This document shows positions 16,220 through 24,379 of a DNA stretch of 53,886 nt, one piece after another. A model generated the notes under the pieces. The model saw only the letters and a list, made by a program, of their open reading frames with translations. It did no database searches and had not been told where the DNA came from. Both the position numbers and the translations under genes were made by a program. Every line of letters starts with the position of its first letter. The stretch's first letter is position 1. This DNA is from Chryseobacterium sp. JM1 (GTDB taxonomy: Bacteria; Bacteroidota; Bacteroidia; Flavobacteriales; Weeksellaceae): the NCBI RefSeq assembly GCF_000737715.1, contig NZ_JPRN01000022.1, positions 1 through 53,886 on the forward strand, given 5' to 3'.

Positions 16220-16222
16220 ATA

Positions 16223-16987
16223 TTAAAACTTGCTTGATAGTTGAATTTTGGTGAAGACTTTCTTCGTGTACAGCGGGAAATCCGCATTCTGAAGCCATCC
16301 GTAATAGCCTAAATCCTTCTGGAATACAGCTTTTACCACCTGACCTTTATATTTTCCGAAGTTGAAAACAGCTTCCGTTTTATCATTATACCCGATAAAT
16401 CCGGCAAGGTCAGCATTTTTATTATGGAAGGTGAACTCGCTTAAAGGAGCAATCTCATTCGGGATATCGTCATATTTTCCAACCTGTGCATCCAGTACCT
16501 CGAAAGTTGCCATCACATCAGCTTCTGCAGAGTGGGCGTTTTCCAGAACCTTTCCACAGTAAAACTGATAGGCAGCTCCCAGGTTTCTTGGTTCTTTTTT
16601 GTGGAAAATAGTCTGTGCATCCACCAGTCTGAATTTACTTAAATCAAAATCAATTTCAACTCTCAGAAGTTCTTCAGCCAGAAGCGGAACATCGAAACGG
16701 TTGGAATTAAATCCTCCCAAATCGCTTCCTGCAAGCATTTCCATCACCTTTGGAGCGATATCTCTGAATGTTGGAGCATCTTTTACATCTGCATCATAAA
16801 TTCCATGGATTAAACTGGATTCGTTGGGAATAGGCATTTCCGGGTTTACACGCCAGGTTTTGCTTTCTCTGGAAGCATCCGGGTTTACTTTTAAAATGCA
16901 GATTTCTACGATTTTGTCTTTTCCGATATTCGTTCCTGTCGTTTCAAGGTCAAAAATACAAAGGGGTTTATGGAGTTTTAAATTCAT
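16223..16987 (-). CDS. DEDDh 3'-5' exonuclease with exodeoxyribonuclease X-type C-terminal domain
   Basis: The 254-aa cytosolic enzyme would remove nucleotides from DNA 3' ends with two metal ions. The DEDDh core is visible: Asp13 and Glu15 in IFDLETTG, an Asp in FNSNRFDVPLL (about residue 99), and His152 and Asp157 in NAHSAEADVMAT. The C-terminal segment (about 205-250; FNFGKYKGQVV and YYGWLQNADF) is the small domain seen in ExoX-like and related exonucleases. It heads a two-gene unit with the DUF2007 gene. Confidence 0.88.
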   Translation of the reverse strand: MNLKLHKPLCIFDLETTGTNIGKDKIVEICILKVNPDASRESKTWRVNPEMPIPNESSLIHGIYDADVKDAPTFRDIAPKVMEMLAGSDLGGFNSNRFDVPLLAEELLRVEIDFDLSKFRLVDAQTIFHKKEPRNLGAAYQFYCGKVLENAHSAEADVMATFEVLDAQVGKYDDIPNEIAPLSEFTFHNKNADLAGFIGYNDKTEAVFNFGKYKGQVVKAVFQKDLGYYGWLQNADFPLYTKKVFTKIQLSSKF

Positions 16988-17020
16988 TTCTTTAATTTGA
17001 AAATAGGTTAATTTAATAAT

Positions 17021-17103
17021 GTGCTGATGTGCTGATTTGATGATATGTTGATTTGATGATGCTGATGATATACTAATTTCTAACTTCTAGCCTCTAATTT
17101 CTA
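17021..17103. repeat. Simple-sequence spacer (TGATTTGATGATG / CTAATTTCTAACTT)
   Basis: The short gap between pssA and the exonuclease gene consists of degenerate GCTGATTTGATGATAT and TAATTTCTAACTTCTAGCC units. Similar TTAGAAGTTAGAAATTGG runs occur near 33690 and TAACTTATAATTTATAACTC near 48140, so this is a recurring kind of intergenic filler here. Confidence 0.6.
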
Positions 17104-17814
17104 ACTCAGCTGTCTTTGAAAAACCAGCGATACTAATATATAATAAATAACAAGCATCGGAATCCCTACAATCTGAAATATAATCAGAATAGCAATTCCG
17201 CCGCCTAATAAAATAACTTTCGGGTAATTGTCCTGCAGCTTTTTCGATTTGAATTTCATCGCCATCATCTTGATCGGGCTGATCAGAAGCCATGATGTGA
17301 TAACCGTTAATACTACCAGAAACAATGAATTGTCAAATAAGAATCCAAATGTTCCGGTTTCTTTGAAAGCATAATACAGTCCAAACAGCAATACCGTGTT
17401 GGTAGGCGTATTCAGACCTTTAAAATAATAACGCTGCTCCTCATCAAGATTAAAAATCGCTAGTCTTAAGCATGAGAAAGTTGTCACGAGAAGACCTACA
17501 TAACTGATGTCAAAAGGAAGGTGAAGTCCTAAAATTTCATTTCCGAACGGTTCCAGAGCTTTATACATTGTAAGACCGGGAATCAGTCCGAAACTCACCA
17601 TATCCGCAAGAGAATCCAGCTGAAGTCCCAGATTGGAGTTTGATTTTACAGCGCGGGCCACAAACCCGTCAAAGAAATCGAAAATGGAAGAAAGAATGAT
17701 ACAGATGGCCGTTGTCTGGTAATCGCCCAGAATAAGATGTATCACCCCTATACAGCCCGCAAATAAATTGGCAAGGGTCAATAAATTGGCAAGATTATTT
17801 TTTATGAAATTCAT
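17101..17814 (-). CDS. pssA: CDP-diacylglycerol-serine O-phosphatidyltransferase
   Basis: The 237-aa inner-membrane enzyme condenses CDP-diacylglycerol with serine to give phosphatidylserine, the precursor of phosphatidylethanolamine. The CDP-alcohol phosphotransferase motif is complete: Asp46, Asp49-Gly50, Ala53-Arg54, Gly63, Asp67 and Asp71. About seven hydrophobic segments follow. I chose ATG 17814; the frame is open upstream to a TTG at 17838, but MNFIKNNLANLLTLANL is the usual family start. No decarboxylase gene lies in the window. Confidence 0.88.
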   Translation of the reverse strand: MNFIKNNLANLLTLANLFAGCIGVIHLILGDYQTTAICIILSSIFDFFDGFVARAVKSNSNLGLQLDSLADMVSFGLIPGLTMYKALEPFGNEILGLHLPFDISYVGLLVTTFSCLRLAIFNLDEEQRYYFKGLNTPTNTVLLFGLYYAFKETGTFGFLFDNSLFLVVLTVITSWLLISPIKMMAMKFKSKKLQDNYPKVILLGGGIAILIIFQIVGIPMLVIYYILVSLVFQRQLS

Positions 17815-17890
17815 GTCACAAAAATACAGTTTTTCCAAACTTTATACCGAAATATTAGGAAGGAAAAAATACATTAATCGGTTTTTGATG

Positions 17891-17898
17891 TAAATTTG
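17891..17898 (+). promoter_or_regulatory. -7 box (TAAATTTG) exactly 4 nt before ATG
   Basis: TAAATTTG is a perfect TAnnTTTG box whose end is 4 nt from the ATG at 17903, implying a leaderless transcript. No good -33 box is seen. Confidence 0.45.
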
Positions 17899-17902
17899 CC
17901 GA

Positions 17903-19831
17903 ATGAAATTTTTTAAAGAATTTAGAAAACAGGAAGTTCTGGCGCTTTTGTACCGGATTTTCTTAGCATACGTTTTTTATCAGATTGCCCGGCTTTTGTT
18001 TTGGTATTTCAATAAAGAACTCATCAAAGTGGACTCTGTTTCAGATTATTTCAACCTCGCGTTTCACGGGACGGCCTTTGATACCACGGCGATTCTATAT
18101 GTGAACGCTTTGTTTATTCTGTTAAGCCTTGTTCCCATTGTCATCAATACAAAGAAAGGCTATCAGGCTGTTTTGTTCTGGCTGTATTTTATCACCAATG
18201 GTATTGCTTATGCGATGAATTTCGGGGATTTTATCTACTACAAATTTTCACAGGCAAGACTGACATCTACCGCTATGGAGGTGGCAAAACACGAATCCAA
18301 TGTCTTTAAAGTATTCACAGTTTCTGTAGGGCAGCATCCATTTGTTCTGATATGGTTTGTTGTGCTAATGGCACTTTGGGTCTTCCTTTACAAAAAGGTG
18401 AAGGTGACAGAACAGAAACCTTTAAAACTTATTCCATACTTTATCTGGTCGGTACTCGTTCTTTGTGGGACCGCTGTTTTGGTGGTGGGAGGAATCCGTG
18501 GTGATTTCAAGCATAGCACAAGACCTATCAATTTGGTGGACGCCAACCGGTTTGTAGTCAATCCGCTTCAGGGAAATATCGTCTTGAACAGTACATTTTC
18601 GTTTTTCAGAACATTAGGAACCAATAATTTTAAAGAAGTTCATTTTGTAGACGAAAAATTTATTGCAGACAATGTTCAGCCTTATAAAATATATGACAGA
18701 AAGGTAGAAAACCGTCCCAATATTGTCATTTTTATCGTTGAATCTTTTGGGAGAGAATACTCAGGAGCTTTTAATAAAGATAAAAACATCAACGGTTACG
18801 TTTCCTATACGCCTTTTATAGACAGCCTTGCGGGACAGAGTTTAATTTTTCCCAATACTTTTGCTAATGGACGACAGTCTATTCATGGGATGAGCAGCGT
18901 ATTGGCGGGAATTCCAAGTCTTACGGATGCATTTACAAGTTCGCCGTATTCCAACCAGAAAATCCAGTCTATTGTTTCGGTTTGTAATGATCTGGGCTAT
19001 GATACCTCTTTTTATCACGGAGCTCCGAACGGATCGATGGGCTTCCTCGGATTTGGAAATATCTTAGGATTTAAGCATTATTTCGGAAAAAATGAATACA
19101 ATCATGATGAAGATTTCGACGGAATGTGGGCTATTTGGGATGAACCATTTCTTCAGTATTTTGCAAAGAATGTAGGAAAGAAACAGCCTTTTATGACAAC
19201 GGTGTTCACAGCTTCGTCACACCATCCGTTTAAAATCCCTGAAAAATATAAAGGGAAATTTAAAAAAGGAACGATAGAAATGCATGAGCCGATCCAATAC
19301 ACGGATTACTCTATTAAAAAATATTTTGAAACGGCGAAAAAAGAACCTTGGTTCAATAATACCATTTTCGTGTTCACAGGAGACCATACCAACCAGATCG
19401 CTTACGGCGAATATGAAAAAGCGATGAACCGTTTTGCCGTTCCGCTGATCTTCTATTCTCCAAATCCGGAATACAATCTGAAAGGCGTAAATCCTGAAAC
19501 CGCTCAGCAAATCGATATTTATCCTACACTGGCAGATCTTATCGGATACAACAAACAGATCAGAAGCTGGGGGAGAAGTCTCGTGAGCGATAAAAAATAC
19601 CCTTCTATTGTGGTGAATTCTGACGGAAGTTCAGAACAGTTCATCATCGGAAATCATATGTACCGCTTCGATGGAAAGCAGATCACAGGGATATACGATA
19701 AAAATGATCTCGGCTTTGAAAAGAACCTGATGGGCCAGTTGAAAACCCCCGAAACAGAAAAAGAAATGCAGACGGCAAAAGCCTGGTTCCAGGATTATAT
19801 GGACAGGGTGATCAACAGGAAACTGAAATAA
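17903..19831 (+). CDS. LtaS/MdoB-like sulfatase-fold membrane transferase
   Basis: The 642-aa protein has five membrane segments in the first 210 residues, then an extracytoplasmic alkaline-phosphatase/sulfatase domain. Metal-site features include IVIFIVESFGREYSG (Glu and Ser near 280), FPNTFANGRQSIHG (Ser or Thr nucleophile region near 325) and FTGDHTNQ (Asp-His near 495). This is the layout of lipoteichoic-acid-synthase and phosphoglycerol-transferase relatives. In Gram-negative Bacteroidota it probably transfers a phospholipid-derived head group to a surface glycan or lipid; the acceptor is unknown. It is divergent from pssA, which fits a phospholipid link. Confidence 0.8.
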   Translation: MKFFKEFRKQEVLALLYRIFLAYVFYQIARLLFWYFNKELIKVDSVSDYFNLAFHGTAFDTTAILYVNALFILLSLVPIVINTKKGYQAVLFWLYFITNGIAYAMNFGDFIYYKFSQARLTSTAMEVAKHESNVFKVFTVSVGQHPFVLIWFVVLMALWVFLYKKVKVTEQKPLKLIPYFIWSVLVLCGTAVLVVGGIRGDFKHSTRPINLVDANRFVVNPLQGNIVLNSTFSFFRTLGTNNFKEVHFVDEKFIADNVQPYKIYDRKVENRPNIVIFIVESFGREYSGAFNKDKNINGYVSYTPFIDSLAGQSLIFPNTFANGRQSIHGMSSVLAGIPSLTDAFTSSPYSNQKIQSIVSVCNDLGYDTSFYHGAPNGSMGFLGFGNILGFKHYFGKNEYNHDEDFDGMWAIWDEPFLQYFAKNVGKKQPFMTTVFTASSHHPFKIPEKYKGKFKKGTIEMHEPIQYTDYSIKKYFETAKKEPWFNNTIFVFTGDHTNQIAYGEYEKAMNRFAVPLIFYSPNPEYNLKGVNPETAQQIDIYPTLADLIGYNKQIRSWGRSLVSDKKYPSIVVNSDGSSEQFIIGNHMYRFDGKQITGIYDKNDLGFEKNLMGQLKTPETEKEMQTAKAWFQDYMDRVINRKLK

Positions 19832-19974
19832 GTTTGAGAGTGGGAGGGTTTTAGAGTTTTAGAGTTGAGTTGCTGGTTGATAGTTGCTGGTTCGTACCCC
19901 GCATCGCGAAACCCGAAACTCATACCCCGCATTCCGGAACTTTGGCCTATCATATGCTTTGTATAATAAAAGTT

Positions 19975-20006
19975 TTTGCCTGTTTAAAATTTAATTTATA
20001 CTTTTA
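19975..20006 (+). promoter_or_regulatory. Promoter of the DUF2147 gene
   Basis: TTTG (19975-19978) and TACTTTTA (19999-20006) are 20 nt apart, close to the Bacteroidota consensus. It lies 52 nt before the ATG, giving a leader of about 45 nt. Confidence 0.6.
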
Positions 20007-20057
20007 GCAATAGATACATAACAAAAAACGTATATCGGAATTAAAACTATAAGAAAT

Positions 20058-20477
20058 ATGAAAAAATTATTATTAACATTCGTACTCTCTCTGTTTGGCG
20101 TATTATCGTTTGCACAGATTGAAGGGAAATGGAAGACTATAGATGATGAAACGAAGCAGGCTAAATCTGTGGTAGAAATCTTTAAAAAGTCAGACGGAAA
20201 GTATTACGGAAAAGTTTCCCAGTTGCTTATAAAGCCTGCAGATCCAAATTGCACGGGATGTAAAGATGACAGAAAAGGAAAACCAATCTTAGGAATGGAA
20301 ATCATCAGAGGTCTTAAAAAAGATGGCGATGAATTTACAGGAGGAACTATTACAGACCCTAAATCAGGTAAAACGTATAAGTGTACCATCACAAAAAGTG
20401 GTGACAAGCTTAATGTAAGAGGATATATGGGCGTTTCTGTATTTGGAAGAACTCAGACATGGGATAAAGTAAACTAA
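20058..20477 (+). CDS. DUF2147 family exported protein
   Basis: The 139-aa protein has a signal peptide (1-19, ending SFAQ) and one DUF2147 beta-barrel-like domain. It opens with IEGKWKTIDDETKQAKSVVEI and continues with YYGKVSQLL, a NCTGCKDDRKGKP loop with two Cys, and a C-terminal RGYMGVSVFGRTQTW. The family is widespread in the periplasm of Gram-negative bacteria and of unknown function; the two loop Cys could form a disulphide. It is monocistronic. Confidence 0.85.
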   Translation: MKKLLLTFVLSLFGVLSFAQIEGKWKTIDDETKQAKSVVEIFKKSDGKYYGKVSQLLIKPADPNCTGCKDDRKGKPILGMEIIRGLKKDGDEFTGGTITDPKSGKTYKCTITKSGDKLNVRGYMGVSVFGRTQTWDKVN

Positions 20478-20501
20478 TCAGGTTTAAATAAAATGATAAG
20501 G

Positions 20502-20531
20502 CGGCATTTCAGCAATGAGATGCCGTTTTTT
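20502..20531 (+). terminator. Terminator after DUF2147 gene
   Basis: CGGCATTTC pairs with GAGATGCCG (one wobble) around a 6-nt loop and is followed by a T run. A related hairpin with AATGAGATGCC lies at 20658-20688. Confidence 0.75.
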
Positions 20532-20566
20532 GTTATATGCTGATTATTTTTACAGGAATTTGGTAA

Positions 20567-20644
20567 AGAATTTACGGTAAAATTCTGTCCGATCTCAGAA
20601 AAAACTACAGAGAACTGAGCCAGGCGGAAGAAAAAGCTTTTTAA
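20567..20644 (+). pseudogene. Possible gene remnant between two related terminators
   Basis: An open stretch without a start codon encodes about 25 residues, including GKILSDLRKNYRELSQAEEK, then a stop. It reads like a real protein fragment, perhaps from an XRE-type regulator, but it is too short to be sure. It lies between two look-alike terminators and could be what remains of a deleted gene. Confidence 0.2.
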
Positions 20645-20657
20645 TTCAATAGATATT

Positions 20658-20688
20658 AAGGCTTCTCATTCAATGAGATGCCTTTTTT
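20658..20688 (+). terminator. Second hairpin terminator upstream of pdhB
   Basis: AAGGC-T-TCTCAT pairs with ATGAGA-T-GCCTT with one mismatch and a 3-nt loop, followed by TTTTTT. It is close in sequence to the terminator at 20502-20531. Confidence 0.75.
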
Positions 20689-20712
20689 GTTATGTTAGTA
20701 ATAAAAAAACAC

Positions 20713-20720
20713 TATTTTTG
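20713..20720 (+). promoter_or_regulatory. -7 box of the pdhB promoter
   Basis: TATTTTTG matches TAnnTTTG, 23 nt before ATG. A TTTG at 20686-20689 is a possible -33 box at a somewhat long 23-nt spacing and overlaps the preceding terminator's T run. Confidence 0.5.
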
Positions 20721-20743
20721 TAGTCTAAATTTTTCAAATAAAT

Positions 20744-21724
20744 ATGGCAGAATATACTTTTCGTGAGGTAATTGCACAAGCAATGAGCGAGGAAATGCGT
20801 AAAGACGAATCCATCTTTTTAATGGGGGAGGAAGTTGCAGAATACAATGGTGCGTATAAAGCTTCAAAAGGAATGTTGGATGAATTTGGTCCTAAAAGAG
20901 TAATCGATACACCCATTGCTGAGCTTGGTTTTACTGGGATTGCTGTAGGTGCTGCGATGAATGGTAACAGACCAATTGTAGAGTATATGACGTTCAATTT
21001 CTCTTTGGTAGGTATTGATCAGATTATTAATAATGCGGCTAAGATCCGTCAGATGAGCGGTGGTCAGTGGAACTGTCCTATCGTTTTCAGAGGACCTACT
21101 GCTTCGGCAGGACAATTGGGAGCTACACACTCTCAGGCTTTTGAAAACTGGTTTGCCAACGTTCCCGGATTAAAAGTAGTGGTTCCTTCAAACCCTTACG
21201 ATGCGAAAGGATTGTTGAAAACAGCTATTCAGGATAATGACCCGGTGATCTTCATGGAATCTGAGCAGATGTATGGTGATAAAATGGAAATCCCTGAAGA
21301 AGAATATTACCTGCCAATAGGTAAAGCAGATATCAAAAGAGAAGGTACAGACGTTACTTTGGTTTCTTTCGGTAAGATCATGAAGCTGGCTATTCAGGCT
21401 GCTGAAGATATGGCTAAAGAAGGAATCTCTGTAGAAGTGATCGACCTTAGAACAGTTCGTCCTCTGGATTTTGATACCGTTTTAGCTTCCGTTAAGAAAA
21501 CAAACAGATTGGTAATCCTTGAAGAAGCATGGCCATTTGGTTCAGTATCTTCAGAAATTACTTATATGGTACAGCAGAAAGCATTTGATTACTTAGATGC
21601 ACCTATCAAGAGAATTACTACTCCTGATGCACCTGCGCCGTATTCAGCTGCATTATTTGCAGACTGGTTCCCTAAGCTTGAAAAAGTGAAAGAGGAAATT
21701 AAAAAAGCGATGTACGTAAAATAA
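20744..21724 (+). CDS. pdhB: Pyruvate dehydrogenase E1 component, beta subunit
   Basis: The 326-aa protein forms the E1 heterotetramer with PdhA and decarboxylates pyruvate with thiamine diphosphate to feed acetyl-CoA. The start FREVIAQAMSEEMRKD, the ThDP-contacting Glu in MGEEVAEYNGAYK (about residues 27-39) and RVIDTPIAELGFTG are typical. The C-terminal transketolase domain (EVIDLRTVRPLD, about 220-232) is complete. The length fits the family. PdhA and E2 genes are not adjacent here; the gene stands alone with its own promoter and terminator, as in many flavobacteria. Confidence 0.92.
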   Translation: MAEYTFREVIAQAMSEEMRKDESIFLMGEEVAEYNGAYKASKGMLDEFGPKRVIDTPIAELGFTGIAVGAAMNGNRPIVEYMTFNFSLVGIDQIINNAAKIRQMSGGQWNCPIVFRGPTASAGQLGATHSQAFENWFANVPGLKVVVPSNPYDAKGLLKTAIQDNDPVIFMESEQMYGDKMEIPEEEYYLPIGKADIKREGTDVTLVSFGKIMKLAIQAAEDMAKEGISVEVIDLRTVRPLDFDTVLASVKKTNRLVILEEAWPFGSVSSEITYMVQQKAFDYLDAPIKRITTPDAPAPYSAALFADWFPKLEKVKEEIKKAMYVK

Positions 21725-21735
21725 CTATTATAGAG

Positions 21736-21760
21736 AAAAACTTCCGAAAGGAAGTTTTTT
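21736..21760 (+). terminator. Intrinsic terminator of pdhB
   Basis: AAAAACTTCC (21736-21745), loop GAAA, GGAAGTTTTT (21750-21759): a 10-bp stem with GNRA tetraloop. Confidence 0.9.
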
Positions 21761-21787
21761 CATTTATTCTATTCATGAAGAATAGTT

Positions 21788-21816
21788 CTTGCCCTCATAA
21801 AATTAGTATAAATTTG
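21788..21816 (+). promoter_or_regulatory. Promoter of kup
   Basis: CTTG (21788-21791) and TAAATTTG (21809-21816), spacing 17 nt. The -7 box is a perfect consensus match and lies 24 nt before ATG. Confidence 0.55.
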
Positions 21817-21840
21817 CGCGTTTAAAAAAAATAAGCTGAC

Positions 21841-23835
21841 ATGGCAGACGTTACAGAAGATGGTTATCATTTTGACATAAAAAAACTTTCCTTTATGGGA
21901 GTTTTAGTCTCTCTCGGAATTGTTTTCGGAGATATCGGGACATCACCGCTTTACGTAATGAAAGCGATTGTGAATGCAAGAGATGGCGGTAGTAATATGC
22001 CTTTCAACGAATACATAGAAGGAGCTCTTTCCTGTATTATCTGGACCCTTACTCTTCAGACTACGATAAAATACGTAATCATCGCTCTAAGGGCAGACAA
22101 CAAAGGAGAAGGAGGTATTTTGGCTTTATTCTCATTAGTTAAAAACCTCAAAAAAGGATGGCTGTATCTTATTGCCATCATTGGGGCAGCAGCACTGGTT
22201 GCAGATGGTGTCATCACGCCTTCGCTTACCGTGATGTCAGCTATTGAAGGTCTTGAAATATATAATCCTCATACACCTGTTGTTCCTATTACGATCGGAA
22301 TTCTGATTGTCATATTTGTGGTACAGCAGTTTGGAACCAGTTTTATCGGGAAATTTTTTGGCCCTGTAATGGTAGTTTGGTTCCTGGTTTTAGGAGGTTT
22401 GGGAGTAATGCATTTAAGTGAAAACTTCGAAATTCTGAGATCTTTCAATCCTTATTATGCGTACAAGCTTATTGTCAATTCTCCAAGTGCCATTGTTATT
22501 CTTGGTGCTGTTTTCCTGTGTACAACCGGAGCTGAAGCTCTTTATTCAGATTTAGGACACTGTGGGGCAAAAAATATCAGAGTAAGCTGGGGATTTGTTA
22601 AAGTGATGCTTATCTTAAACTATCTTGGACAGGGAGCGTGGCTTTTAACCAATCATGCTAAACCCGGATTTTCTGTGGTGAACCCATTCTTTGGAATCAT
22701 GGAAGAATGGATGATTGTACCGGGTGTAATTATGGCGACTGCGGCAGCTATTATTGCAAGTCAGGCCTTAATTACGGGTTCTTTTACCATCTTTTCTGAA
22801 GCGATGTCACTTAATTTATGGCCTAATCAGAAAATTGATTACCCTTCCGGAGTTAAAGGACAAATGTATATTCCGAGAATCAATTGGGGACTTTTGATCT
22901 TATGTATTATCGTAGTACTTCATTTCAGAGAATCAGGAAAAATGGAAGCCGCCTACGGATTGTCCATTACAGTAACAATGCTGATGACAACAGTCCTGCT
23001 GGTTTTCTGGTTATTAAAACATAGAGTAAGCAAAGTATTGATCGTGTTTTTTGCCTTAGTTTATATGGCGATTGAACTAGGATTCTTCAGTGCCAATATC
23101 ATCAAGTTCATGGAAGGTGGATGGATTACTGTAGTTTTAGCAGGCTCTATCGGTATCTCTATGTATGCATGGTACAATGGACGACTGATAAAAACAACAT
23201 TTATCCAGTTTGTAAAAATAGAGAAATACGTATCGATCATCAAAGATATGAAGCTGGATGAAAGCATTCCAAAATATGCAACCAACCTTGCTTATCTGAG
23301 CAGAGCTAAGAGAAATGATGAGGTAGAATCTAAAATCATCTATTCTATCATCAAAAAGCAACCGAAACGGGCAGATCATTATTTTATATTAAGCATTGTC
23401 AATCAGGAAGATCCGTATACATTTAAATATACCGTAGACGAGATTCTGCCGGGAACCGTATACAAAGTCAATTTCCTTTTAGGATTTAAAGTAGACAGAA
23501 GAATCAATGACTATTTTAATATGGTATTGAAAGATCTTATGGCCGATGGAACCATTCCTTCAAGAAGCAGCCATCCGTCTCTGAGAGCCCATAATATCCC
23601 GCCGGATCTGAAATATGTGATTATAGATAATACGTATATTAACGATATACTTTTAACGGTTAAACAGAAGATTGTACTCAATATCTACAACTTTGTGAAG
23701 TACATCGGAAGCGATGATTTCAAGGCCTGGGGAGTATCCTCACACAACGTGGAAGTGGAGTCTGCGCCTATCACAGAACTTACGATTTATGACAACAAGA
23801 TTGAGCAGTCTGGCTTCATCCGTCACAACTCCTAA
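21841..23835 (+). CDS. kup: KUP-family potassium uptake transporter
   Basis: The 664-aa inner-membrane protein would import K+ by proton symport. The N-terminal signature GIVFGDIGTSPLYV (about residues 26-39) is the classic KUP motif. GVITPSLTVMSA and TTGAEALYSDLGHCG follow, and about twelve membrane helices fill residues 18-450. The cytosolic C-terminal domain (about 455-660) is typical of the family. It has its own promoter and is followed after 67 nt by a Fur-type regulator on the same strand; nothing shows that the two are functionally linked. Confidence 0.93.
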   Translation: MADVTEDGYHFDIKKLSFMGVLVSLGIVFGDIGTSPLYVMKAIVNARDGGSNMPFNEYIEGALSCIIWTLTLQTTIKYVIIALRADNKGEGGILALFSLVKNLKKGWLYLIAIIGAAALVADGVITPSLTVMSAIEGLEIYNPHTPVVPITIGILIVIFVVQQFGTSFIGKFFGPVMVVWFLVLGGLGVMHLSENFEILRSFNPYYAYKLIVNSPSAIVILGAVFLCTTGAEALYSDLGHCGAKNIRVSWGFVKVMLILNYLGQGAWLLTNHAKPGFSVVNPFFGIMEEWMIVPGVIMATAAAIIASQALITGSFTIFSEAMSLNLWPNQKIDYPSGVKGQMYIPRINWGLLILCIIVVLHFRESGKMEAAYGLSITVTMLMTTVLLVFWLLKHRVSKVLIVFFALVYMAIELGFFSANIIKFMEGGWITVVLAGSIGISMYAWYNGRLIKTTFIQFVKIEKYVSIIKDMKLDESIPKYATNLAYLSRAKRNDEVESKIIYSIIKKQPKRADHYFILSIVNQEDPYTFKYTVDEILPGTVYKVNFLLGFKVDRRINDYFNMVLKDLMADGTIPSRSSHPSLRAHNIPPDLKYVIIDNTYINDILLTVKQKIVLNIYNFVKYIGSDDFKAWGVSSHNVEVESAPITELTIYDNKIEQSGFIRHNS

Positions 23836-23902
23836 AAGTCCGGGTTGCAAACCATGAGGTCTATTTAAATAAAAATCAATAAATTTGTAGATAATTTTTT
23901 TG

Positions 23903-24376
23903 ATGGATACAATACAAAAAGAAAAAAATATTGCCTTGATCAAGGATGTTTTAAGAAATTACCTGCTAGAAAAGGGTTTCAGAAACACGCCTGAACGATA
24001 TACGATATTAGAAGAGATTTATAATATGGATCATCACTTCAATGTGGATGATCTGTATCTCCTTATGATGCAGAAGAAATATCATGTTTCAAAAGCAACC
24101 ATTTACAACACTATTGAAATTTTCCTTGATGCAGGATTGATCCGTAAGCATCAGTTTGGAGAAAAAACATTGACCTCTTCATCTTATGAGAAGTCTTATT
24201 TTGACAAGCAGCATGACCATTTGGTGATCTACAAAAAAGGCTCTGATAAAGAAATTGAAGAAATCATCGAATTCTGCGATCCAAGAATCCAGGGAATAAA
24301 AGAAGCAATTGAAGAAGCATTTGGCGTAAATATTGATTCGCATTCGCTGTATTTCTATGGTACTAAGAATGATTAA
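23903..24376 (+). CDS. Fur-family transcriptional regulator without CxxC zinc site
   Basis: The 157-aa protein has the Fur winged helix (residues 18-90, with RNTPERYTILEEIY and YHVSKATIYNTIEIFLDAGLI) and the C-terminal dimer domain. The regulatory metal site is visible as HDH at 104-106, with further His at 44, 45 and 147. Only one Cys (125) exists, so the structural CxxC zinc site is absent. It could sense iron, manganese or peroxide. ATG 23903 is chosen; a TTG directly before it is unlikely. A perfect TAAATTTG box lies at 23880-23887. The OstA-like gene starts 3 nt after its stop. Confidence 0.85.
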   Translation: MDTIQKEKNIALIKDVLRNYLLEKGFRNTPERYTILEEIYNMDHHFNVDDLYLLMMQKKYHVSKATIYNTIEIFLDAGLIRKHQFGEKTLTSSSYEKSYFDKQHDHLVIYKKGSDKEIEEIIEFCDPRIQGIKEAIEEAFGVNIDSHSLYFYGTKND

Positions 24377-24379
24377 TCA

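Noticed and set aside
20639..20692. Leader-peptide attenuator before pdhB
   Set aside because: The hairpin precedes the likely -7 box (20713-20720), so it would not be in the pdhB leader and is better read as a terminator of upstream transcription.
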